Origin: Isoetes taiwanensis
Lineage: Eukaryota > Streptophyta > Lycopodiopsida > Isoetales > Isoetaceae
Reading direction: 5' to 3'
DNA length: 64,000 nt
Assembly (NCBI GenBank): GCA_021234155.1
Contig: JAJEKV010000026.1
Coordinates: forward strand, 1,304,001 to 1,368,000
Shown: one piece after another, positions 1-8,337 of the stretch
How the letters are laid out: each line of letters starts with the position of its first letter
How positions within the stretch are numbered: position 1 is the first letter of the stretch
Notes under the pieces: model-generated
The model's database searches: none
What the model was told of the DNA's origin: nothing
What the model saw: the letters and a program-made list of their open reading frames with translations, nothing else
Position numbers and translations under genes: made by a program

Positions 1-3000
1 TCTCCATTCTCCTCTGTTAGGTTGGATTTCGGCCAGGCTGGTGGGGCATGCGCAGGAACGGAGGTGAGATGCAACATTTAGCCTCAGCTTTTCTTGTTCT
101 TCCTTTTCTTAATTTGCCACGGCTCTCGCCCGCCATGATATCGAGGGAACGGTTGGATGTGTAGTTTTAGTTTACTTAGATCATGTCTAGAATTTGCTTT
201 TCTTCTTTCCACCATCAGGTTTGCAATTCCAAGTCCATTTTTAGCTCACTTTTTGTTGCAATGTAGTTCTTCCACTCCATGCAAAACTATCTAGCCTCTT
301 TGCATTTGCAGGTCGTGGAGTCCAAGTGATGCTCTCATGTTTGCCTATATGCATTTTGTTTTTCCACATATCTTCATATTGTCTACATATACACCTGCAT
401 CCTACATTTACAGCGGGTTTTCTTGGATATTGCATCATGTTGTTGTGACTTGTTAATTGTATAAAGGACATTTACTTATTTTTGCATTTTCTTTAGCAGG
501 AGGTCGATTGAGAACTGCATTTATTTCTCTAGGTGTTATATGGATGAGTTTTTATTTCTGAAGTTTTCAATAAAATGATACATTTGCCCACTTCCTATTG
601 CCATTATTTACGGAAGTTCATATCAATGGATTTGGGGTTTGATTTTGGACGGGCTCATCTGGCTTGAATTCTGATCATGTATGCATTTGCCATTTTCGTC
701 TTTTTTCATACGCACATGTTCTTCGCCTTGATCAATACGCCCAGTTTTCTTTGGACCAAATTTCTTATATGCATGTCATCGCTATCAATTTTTGCATCTG
801 GACTTATGCTTCGTTTTTCATTTGGTAGGTATTTAATTGCGCTTTTATCTTATCCTCATTTGGGTTTGCTCCTTGGGTTTGGATATGAGCTATATTTGCT
901 AATTATAAATTTGGTAGAAGGTTGGTGGTCTTCTAGGGTTGGGCGTTCTCGTTTCAAAATTCTCGGATCCTCAATGTAGACAATTCGTTTGTTGAGCCAT
1001 TTTTCTAGCGGAAGTTCCTTTGTGGCCTTTTAAAGTCTCCTTTTATTCGGGTCCATAGGGGATGTTTTCCTTAGTCCGTGCTCTTGCCATGGGGGCTGAG
1101 TTTTTGACGTTTGTTTGTCATGGGGGGCGCATACATTCTTTGTCGCATTTTATACAAGTTGAGTCCCGGTGTGAGGTATCCATTCTAGGTTTGCTTCTTT
1201 CCACAATTTTATCGACTTACTTTTTAGGCTATTGTTTTCTATCCATATTTCCCGGCATTAATTCTTTGGAGTATGGTTATGGATTGATAATTGGCATATT
1301 TTTCATGAGATGCTTTTTTTACATGTGTATTTTATTTTGCAACATCTGAGGGATGAATATGGTTAATGACTTGCATTCATGTTATTAGGATGTTTTCAAT
1401 TCTCCGAGGCCCTCAATTTATACTATTTGGGTTGTAATGGGGTTCTTGATTGGGTGGCGTATATCTTTTCATATGTTCCTTTTACATTTTTCGCCTTAGT
1501 TGCCCACGTGGTTTTTTTTTTATGTAGCATGATCTTATCAACTTTATGTTCTCTTTTGCCATTGTCTTTTTCCATTGGATCTTGATGCTCGCGACTATTC
1601 AACGGTTGTTGTGTTATTCGGATTATTTTTCCTATTTATGTTCGGCCGTGTGTTGATTTCATCTTTTGGCCTATGTCGATCATTTTTGTATTCTCGCTTT
1701 TTTCGTTGGGCACCGTGTTTTACATTTTCTCCGGGTTGTTGGGCTCTTTGTCCGTGGTTATTTTCTTATTGATTTGTTCATTGGCTTACATTCTTCTTTT
1801 TCTCAGATTTCGCTTTGGGCTTAACGATAACTTTGTTGTCTTTTTAGGGACTTCATTTTTAGTTCGCTATCATTATGCATTGTGCTACCATTATACATCA
1901 TATTTGCTATTTACCTCTTTGTCCTTTGTGGCTAAATTTCTTATATGTATATTCTATATTTGGTGTTTGTGGGTTCCTTTGTTCACTTTATTAGCGCACT
2001 TATTTGTTGTTTCCTGAAGTTGTATTTTCTGTTCTTGCACATGGGTGATATTGTTCGGTGTACCAATTTTATGGATTTGGGAGCTTCATTGTTTTCGTTA
2101 GCTCCACTTTGTCATGTTCGCAGTAGGCTTATTTTTTCGTGCATAGCTTTGTTCACTATATATGATATTACATAATCATTGTGTAAGTTTCGAGACGTTG
2201 CTTTATTAGACGTGGTGACTTTTCATGTTCTTTTTAGCCCAGTTTTTATCATTCTTCCTCGTTTCCTCCGTTTTTTTTTGCTCAATACGCAGGGTATACA
2301 TGTTGAGGTTCGTACTCACGGTTGCTGGCGGTCCTCGTCCTCTCGCGCTCGCTACGTGGTGTGCGACTTTACTCCACATCTCCATGTTTTTCGTTCGATC
2401 TTTATGTCTATGCATTTTTACATTCCTATCGTCGCTTTTTTCCTCTTTGCCTTATTATCTCAGTTACTTGTTATTCTGCCTTCTTATTTATCGTTATTGT
2501 TTATTCTTTTTGGGGATCCATGATGAAGGGTTCCTTTGTTGACTTATCTCCCTCTAGATATTGGCCATGTGTTGGAAGGAATAATAGCCACATTCACGGA
2601 CTTCGGTCCGTAGCCACATTCAACTATCCACGGACACATACGTTCGCGGATCCGTGATTCATATCATATGTGCATTTATGCGATTGCGTGGTTTATTTTT
2701 TTCATCGCCTTTGTTGCCGTTCGCGTTGGCATGCCGGGCGCTTTCCTTCGATTCATCATCGGGCGACGTCCTTTTCTTATCATTGTTTTTGTTCTCTAAT
2801 GTCCTTCCCTTTTTCAGGTCATTGGTGTCACCGATCCATAGCGGTGCTTTTCGGCTCTTCTTCTTCAACTTCGCTTTTTTCTCCACGGCTCGCTTCGCCT
2901 TCTGCTGGTTCTCCTAGTCAAGCAGCGGCTTCCCTCCTCGCTTGAACCGGACTCTTGGACCACGGTTCCCTTTCTCCCCGCCATTCCAAGCGAGACCCAC

Positions 3001-3502
3001 TTGCCCGTGCTCATCACGATTTCTCTAGCTCGCTTGCCTTCGTTTGCATGCCCCGTCATTATCCCTTGACCTCTCGGCAGCCCTTTTTTAGCCTCTCCTT
3101 CCTCTCTCGTCCTTTATCCTATCCGATTGCTTGGAGGTGGTGGCGGGTGTATCTTCTTGCTTTTCGGCAAATCCGTTCGGTATGGTGCTCATTACGCTTT
3201 CGTCGCGCCGGGCCTCGGCGGCTGCCACTTTCGGGGGTTCCACATGATCTCGCCTTGGCGCTCGCGGTCATTGGCGGCCTCTTCTTCTCCTCCCGCTTAT
3301 GTGCTTTTGCGACCAACTCCACACCGGGCGGTTCTAGCTGTCTATTGAGGGTTTTTTCACTTGTAGCGGATCTTTTCTATTTGGTATGCTCATTATATAT
3401 CTTTGGCGATTTGCTATTTGACTTTATCATCTTTGGCATATTTGCTATTTGGCTTTTTATCTAGATAGGATGCATATTGCGTTTGGTAATCGCATTGAGA
3501 TT

Positions 3503-3660
3503 TTCCGACATGGGTGTATATTGGATTATCTTTCATTTTTATGCTTCTCTTTATTTAAAGATATGGGGTGTCCTACGTTGTTGTCCGACATGGGTTTATA
3601 TTTGATCATTTTTTCCTTTTTATGCTTCTCTTTATCTAGGCATGGCGTGTATTACGTAGT
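3503..3660 (+). repeat. 80-bp diverged tandem duplication
   Basis: Two adjacent units begin TCCGACATGGGT (3503 and 3583). Each contains a TTTTTATGCTTCTCTTTAT core followed by an ATGG(G/C)GTGT motif. The same pair is present inverted near 9595-9745 and in palindrome 2 near 58490-58640, so the duplication predates the palindrome copies. Just upstream (3387-3465) a shorter unit with TTTGCTATTTGGCTTT is also repeated. Confidence 0.6.
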
Positions 3661-3811
3661 TATACGCAAGCTGTTATATTGGGCACATTCTAATGGCCAC
3701 TTTTAGTTTTCGTGTTCTTGATGTTCTTTTTTATGGTTTTACATTGATGCTTTATCCTTCTCTAGATGTCGCTTTTTTTATGGACCGCTTTTTTGTTGGG
3801 TGGTGTTTGTT

Positions 3812-4310
3812 TATTTCCACCGTGATGGTGACATTCATGTCTATTTATTATCTTTAGTGATGTTGTAAATACCATTGTCTAGCATTATTTTGCAATGCAT
3901 ATTTTTTTTACATGATTGTTATCCACCCGTTGGTGCCGCTTTTTCCACCATGGTGGTGATGCTATTTCCATCCATGGGTGATGCCGTTTCATTGTGCATT
4001 GTGCATTATGCTATCCTTATGCATCATTTGTCAGGGCATACATTTCTAGCTAACCGTTGAGCTCTTTGTTCACAGTGTATTGGGATATCATCGTGCATTG
4101 TGCTATTATTATTTATCATATTTGCTATTTCGCTATGATTAGATGTGCCGATATTTGCGTTTTTGCAATTTTGTGACATGAGTTTCTCTTGGACTATTTT
4201 TTGTGGGTGGCGTTGTTTCTTTCCCCGATGGGGCGCCAATTTGTATTTATCCTGGTTTTTCTTCCACCCGCTGGGTGACGCTTTTTCTCCACCCTCCGGG
4301 TGATGCTATC
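3812..4310 (+). repeat. Cluster of CCACC/GGTG hairpins and GTGCATTGTGCTA repeats
   Basis: Six TTTCCACC-loop-GGTG units fall in this interval (near 3812, 3916, 3940, 3968, 4261, 4288). Between them the motif GTGCATTGTGCTA with a following CATATTTGCTATTT occurs at 3994-4030 and 4092-4131. A further copy lies at 1875-1912. The arm thus grew partly by local duplication. Confidence 0.55.
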
Positions 4311-4892
4311 TCTCTTTTTCATGTATTGTTGATTTCCTCATTACTAAGCGCTCACATCGATTTGAGTTGTTGTGCAGCTTGCCGCTTCGCCGTCATGCAC
4401 ATTCATTCGGCCCTATCATTCGGCGTTCTTTTATATTTTACATTTCAACAGGCGTTCTTATTTTTCTATCATGTCCCTTCCGATTGTCATTACGTTTTTG
4501 GTTCCTTTATCATGTCCACTATTGTCTTTTGCTTTAGTATTTCAGACCCTATATATGGCCCTAGCTTTATTTTTAATCCGTCACTTTACCTAGTCTACAA
4601 CCTCTTCCTGTCATGATCTAGTAGTGCTCCTTCGATGTTTTTCTGCAGGTATCTCTGGCTGGATGCGCAGGAGGGGTTGGGGCACTTCTCCTCATTCTTG
4701 ACTTGGAGTTCTATCTTGCGCTTTGGATTTCGATTTGATTTTGATTCACCTTGCTGTCGTCTTCGCTCTCTCCACTCTTCCTTCCACACAAATGTCCTTT
4801 GCGACCCTACTCAACACCTGGAGGTTTCGTGGCGCCTGGGTTTATAGTTAAGGAAGTCCTTTGGTAGTCGGCCGGTTTTGTGTCTCTCGCGA

Positions 4893-4949
4893 GTCCTTTC
4901 CCAGAATCCCATCGATCCGAGCCATCGGATCGCCATTCTGGGAAAGGAC
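4893..4949. repeat. Two-stem hairpin, U1 left end
   Basis: The outer stem is a perfect 15-bp pair: GTCCTTTCCCAGAAT (4893-4907) with ATTCTGGGAAAGGAC (4935-4949). The inner stem is a perfect 8-bp pair: CGATCCGA (4913-4920) with TCGGATCG (4925-4932), with a four-base loop. Equivalent hairpins with different outer-stem sequence occur at the other module ends. Confidence 0.8.
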
Positions 4950-5211
4950 GAGCCCCTATATTAGGCTAGTTCCATTCTCAGGCCGGTTATCGGCGTCTTC
5001 TCACAGCAGCATTTTCTTCGTGCTTTCGTAGCTTCCCCCTTCCCACCCCTAGTTTTGCTTACAATATGTAATGCGTTTTTTCATTTGTATTAGTATTGGT
5101 CCTTGCTCTTTTTGTGGTTTTCACTTGTGGGTGTCGCTTTTTGCCTTGTTCTTTTTTTTTCCTTGGCATTTTTTCGTGTGTTTTCTCCGTTATTGCGCGA
5201 TCTTTGTTTAT

Positions 5212-5292
5212 TTCCACCTTGAGGGTGATGCATCTTTATATATCATGTTTTCCACCATTTGGGTGATGCTTTTCCACCTTTGCCGGTGGCTT
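5212..5292 (+). repeat. Run of three CCACC/GGTG mini-hairpins
   Basis: Three units of the form TTTCCACC-spacer-GGGTGATGC follow each other, with spacers TTGA, ATTT and TTTGCC (the last ending GGTGGC). Similar units lie at 3812, 3916, 3940, 3968, 4261 and 4288, and inverted at 6163-6215. Mirror copies lie in the right arm near 7950-8020, 8925-8960, 9255-9310 and 9395-9415, and further copies in palindrome 2. The stem half-sites are conserved and the loops vary. Confidence 0.65.
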
Positions 5293-5591
5293 TTATCTTT
5301 TTTGTTCGCTCTTTTTAAATGCGATTTTTATGCCTTATCTCTTCCGGCTTTTCTTGATGCGGATTCTTTTTTATGGCTAGGGCTTGTTTCTCGACTCTTT
5401 ACGGGTGTTTTTTGAGTTTTTGGTCTTACAGGATTTCGCTATCTTCCACCGGCTTTTGGGGTCCTGCTGGTTTCCGTTCGTCATCCTCGTTGTTACATGG
5501 GGTTTTTTCGCGGTTGTTTGGGGTCGTGCTTCCGGTTTGCCTTCGCGCTCGTCCGGTTTCTCTGCTCTCTAGGCACCACATTCGAGGTTGG

Positions 5592-5670
5592 TGGCGACCA
5601 TTTCTCATTAGGGTTTTCCTCGAAAACCCGAAAGGGCGGGGTTTTTTATCCCGATGAGAACTTGTCGCCA
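5592..5670. repeat. Palindromic module, copy 1 (TTCTCAT type)
   Basis: The stem TGGCGAC/GTCGCCA encloses TTCTCAT/ATGAGAA, which encloses a conserved core (GGGTTTTCCTCGAAAACCC, AAGGGCGGGG, then TTTTTTATCCC). The core is itself self-complementary in parts (GGGTTTTC with GAAAACCC; CCCGAAAGGGCGGG). It is one of nine copies in the window. Confidence 0.75.
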
Positions 5671-5708
5671 TTGCCCTCTTATCATGCCTTAGCACATTTT
5701 CTTTTTTT

Positions 5709-5745
5709 GGGGTAGTCCGATATTGTTCCTATGTTCGGCTACCCC
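5709..5745. repeat. Hairpin GGGGTAG/CTACCCC
   Basis: GGGGTAGTCCGA (5709-5720) faces TTCGGCTACCCC (5734-5745), giving a near-perfect 12-bp stem with a 13-base loop. It is present in mirrored form at about 7505-7545 and in palindrome 2 at 60650-60690 and 62415-62455. Confidence 0.65.
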
Positions 5746-5845
5746 TCTCTCTTCTTATACATTGTATACTGCTGCTGTGATGAATGACAAGCCTATCTAT
5801 CTATCTTCTCATTCATCTCAGCAGATTTGCTACAATGGTGGACAG

Positions 5846-5874
5846 TGGATAGCCACACACCTGCGAACTATCCA
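5846..5874. repeat. Hairpin TGGATAG/CTATCCA with paired change in other arm
   Basis: TGGATAG (5846) pairs with CTATCCA (ending 5874) around a CACACACCTGCGAA-like loop. In the right arm (7367-7395) the same hairpin reads TGGGTAG/CTACCCA, so both members of one base pair changed together. Confidence 0.65.
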
Positions 5875-5952
5875 CAAAAAATAAAGGGAAAATCCAATTA
5901 TATCATTTGGACCCCAAAACAAATACAATGCTAATAAATGAGTGGCTGATGT

Positions 5953-6042
5953 ACCTGCCGAAAGCTTATCACCGGGATTAAAAAACCCCGCCCTTTCGGG
6001 TTTTCGAGGAAAAACCCTAGTGATAAGCCAACTTTCGACAGG
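5953..6042. repeat. Palindromic module, copy 2 (CTTATCAC type)
   Basis: The outer stem CCTGCCGAAAG/CTTTCGACAGG encloses GCTTATCAC/GTGATAAGC around the same core as the module at 5592, in inverted orientation. The core is nearly identical while both flanking stems are entirely different sequences that still pair. Confidence 0.75.
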
Positions 6043-6418
6043 GGGCTTACAAGCGTAAAGGCATAGAATCGCTCCCAAAACCAGCGCATGGAGAAGTCAA
6101 AGCGGATGGGCGCCAACCTGCACGCACATCACCAACAACAAGCGAAACATACCAAAGAATAGCATCACCGGTGGGTGGAAAAAGCATCACCCAATCGAGG
6201 TGGAAAAACATGATAAACAAAACTTGTACAAAATAGAATAAACAAAGAAGGGGGGAGGTGGGTTCAAAGAGAATAAAGATGCTGAGAAGAGGAAGCGCCC
6301 GATGAAACGTCGATGAAGAATTCGCAATAAGTAGCAAGCGCCCAACGACAAAGCGGCCCAAAAGCGATCGCGATGCATGCATCGCGGCGCGAGATGCAAT
6401 GCATGCATGCCGTCTTGA

Positions 6419-6462
6419 GCAAGAATGCGATTCGCTTCCGCCAATCGGCGACATTCTTTTGC
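6419..6462. repeat. Two-stem hairpin, U1 right end, divergent sequence
   Basis: The outer stem is GCAAGAATG (6419-6427) with CATTCTT plus GC across a two-T bulge (6452-6462). The inner stem is CGATT (6428-6432) with AATCG (6443-6447). It sits at the place where the other ends carry the CGATCCGA hairpin, but almost every stem base differs while pairing is kept. Confidence 0.6.
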
Positions 6463-6577
6463 TGCATTTCGCATGAAACCAACAAAGCCGAATACCAAAG
6501 GACTTCCTTAACAAACTAGGATCGGGGCGAAGGTCCGCGGGATGAAGGCTAAAAGGCGGAAAAACGGCAGAAATCAG

Positions 6578-6696
6578 CGCCAAATTGGCCAAACCAGGGG
6601 CGGGAAGAAGCCCCTCCCAAACGGAAGCAATTCAAAGAGAATAAAGATGCTGCGGTACCTTATTCTCTTTCCCCGCCTGGTTTGGCCAATTTGGCG
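6578..6696. repeat. Centre of palindrome copy 1
   Basis: CGCCAAATTGGCCAAACCAG from 6578 is matched by its reverse complement ending at 6696, giving a symmetry point near 6637. The 65-bp spacer holds a smaller inverted pair, AAAGAGAATAA and TTATTCTCTTT, around 6652. Outside this core the symmetry continues without a break through 6512-6577 and 6697-6768 (CTAGGAT, CCGCGG, AGCCTTCATCCC). The arms thus meet almost head to head rather than flanking a unique internal region. Confidence 0.85.
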
Positions 6697-6816
6697 TTTC
6701 TTTCATGCTGTCCTTTCTCCGCCTTTTTAGCCTTCATCCCGCGGACCTTCGCCCTCCATCCTAGTTTGTTAAGGAAGTCCTTTTGGTATTCGGGCGGTTT
6801 TGTTGGTTTCAATTAG

Positions 6817-6874
6817 TTCCATTCTAGAATCCCATCGATCCGAGAGACATCGGATCGCCATTCTAGAATGGGAC
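6817..6874. repeat. Two-stem hairpin, U2 left end
   Basis: The outer stem is GTTCCATTCTAGAAT paired with ATTCTAGAATGGGAC, with one G-T wobble. The inner stem is CGATCCGA (6836-6843) with TCGGATCG (6850-6857). The inner stem is conserved with the U1 left-end hairpin, while the outer stem differs at about six positions on both sides. Confidence 0.75.
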
Positions 6875-7217
6875 GGCATGCATGTTTTTGCATGCATGCA
6901 GGCGGCGATGCCCGTTCTATTTGGGAGTTCGCTATTTTAGGCGTTTTACGCATCGACTTCTCATCGGCTTCCTCTTCTCTCGGCCGAAGACCTTATTCTC
7001 TTTGAACCCACCCTCCCCTTCTTTGTTATTGTATTTTTATCGCAAGTTTTGGCACGCGGCGTCATCAACCCCTCCACCCGTGAGGTTTGTTTTTGTCTTG
7101 TTGTTTTGTTGGTGATGTGCGTGTGCGGGTTAGCTAGCCGCATCTGTTTTGACTTTTCCATTCCCTGGGTTTTGGGGCGATTTTTATGCCTTACGCTTGT
7201 CCAAGCCCCTTGCGAAG

Positions 7218-7279
7218 GCTTATCACTAGGTTTTTCCTCTAAAACCCGAAGGGCGGGTTTTTTAATCCCGGTGATAAGC
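7218..7279. repeat. Palindromic module, copy 3 (CTTATCAC type)
   Basis: GCTTATCAC and GTGATAAGC flank the shared core in the right arm. It is the mirror of the module at 5953-6042. The outermost stem (TGCGAAG against CTTTCGGGCA) is weaker than in the left arm. Confidence 0.7.
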
Positions 7280-7576
7280 TTTCGGGCAGTACACTAGCCC
7301 GATCTCTATTAGCATTGTATTTTGTTGGGGTCCAAATGATATAATTGGATTTTCCCTTTATTTTTATGGGTAGTTCGCATGTGTGCGGCTACCCACTATC
7401 CCACCATTGTAGAAAATCTGCTGAGATGAATGAGAAGCAAGTCTAAGTCGATAGATAGGCTTGTCATTCATCAATGAAAGATACAATGTATAAGAAGAGA
7501 GGGGTAGCCGAACATAGGAACAATATCGGACTACCCCAAAAAAAGAAAAATGTGCTAAGGCATGATAAGAGGGCAA

Positions 7577-7653
7577 TGGCGACAAGTTCTCATCGGGGAT
7601 AAAAAACCCGCCCTTCGGTTTTCGAGGAAAACCCTAATGAGAAATGGTCGCCA
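7577..7653. repeat. Palindromic module, copy 4 (TTCTCAT type)
   Basis: TGGCGAC/GTCGCCA and TTCTCAT/ATGAGAA surround the shared core. It is the mirror of the module at 5592-5670. Confidence 0.7.
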
Positions 7654-8280
7654 CCAACCTCGAATGTGGTGCCTAGAGAGCAAGAGAAACCGGACGAAGC
7701 CAAGGCAAACCGGAAGCACGACCCCAAACAACCCATGAAAAAACCCCATGTAACAACGAGGATGACGAACGAAACCGCCGGGACCCCAAAAGCCGGGTGG
7801 AAGATAGCTTAAACTCAGAAGACCAAAAACTCAAAACACCCGTGAAGAGTCGAGAAACAAGCCTAGCTATAAAAAGAATCCGATCAAGAAAGCCGGAAGA
7901 GATAAGGCATAAAAATCACGTAAAAAAGAGCAGAACAAAAAAGATAGCGCCACCGACAAGGTGGAAAAGCATCACCCAAATGGGTGGAAAACATGATATA
8001 TAAAGATGCATCACCCTCAAGGTGGAAATAAACAAAGATCGCCGCGCGAAGCGAGAAAACACGTGAAAATGCCAAGGAAACAAAGAATAAGGCAAAAGCG
8101 ACACCCACAAGTGAAAAACCACAAAAAAGAGCAAGGACCAATACTAATACAAATGAAAAAGACGCATTAACGCCCAACGCAAGAGGGTGGGAAGGGGGGG
8201 AAGCTACGAAAGCAAATAAGAAAATGTCGCCAGGAGAAGACGCCCGATAACCGCCCGAGAATGGAACCAGATTTTGGCCC

Positions 8281-8337
8281 GTCCTTTCCTGAATCGGCGA
8301 TCCGATGGCTCGGATCGATGGGATTTCGGGAAAGGAC
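8281..8337. repeat. Two-stem hairpin, U2 right end
   Basis: GTCCTTTCCTGAAT pairs with ATTTCGGGAAAGGAC around an inner CGATCCGA/TCGGATCG stem. It is the mirror of the hairpin at 4893-4949 with small changes. Confidence 0.7.

Larger units (their letters stand above)
4848..6511. repeat. 1.66-kb inverted-end module U1 in left arm
   Basis: This module is bounded by TTAAGGAAGTCCTTTGGTA at 4848 and its inverse ending at 6511. Similarity between the two ends continues inward (TCGG, GGTTTTGT), and each end then runs into a two-stem hairpin. Inside are, in order, a hairpin (4893-4949), CCACC/GGTG hairpins (5212-5292), palindromic modules (5592-5670 and 5953-6042), inverted CCACC hairpins (6163-6215) and the right-end hairpin (6419-6462). 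The structure resembles a non-autonomous terminal-inverted-repeat element with TTAA at its edges. No transposase is present, and whether TTAA is a target duplication is unknown. Confidence 0.65.
1..6637 (+). repeat. Left arm of giant palindrome, copy 1
   Basis: This T-rich stretch is repeated as its reverse complement from about 6637 to 12857; position p pairs with about 13255 minus p. Anchors: the text around 415 (TTTCTTGGATATTGCATC) returns inverted at about 12830, and the TTAAGGAAGTCC site at 4848 returns inverted at 8380. The same arm occurs in direct orientation from 55073, where position 1 of the window aligns. The arm therefore continues beyond the window start. The plus strand is poor in A and rich in T, so stop codons are rare and several frames stay open for 60-170 codons by chance. 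Those frames are not conserved between the four arms (indels shift them) and their products are featureless F/L/S/C-rich strings. I see no gene in it. The family is not one I recognise. Confidence 0.9.

Noticed and set aside
5946-5972. Hammerhead-like text CTGATG...GAAAGC
   Set aside because: The core lacks CTGATGA and GAAAC in proper arrangement and the helices do not form.
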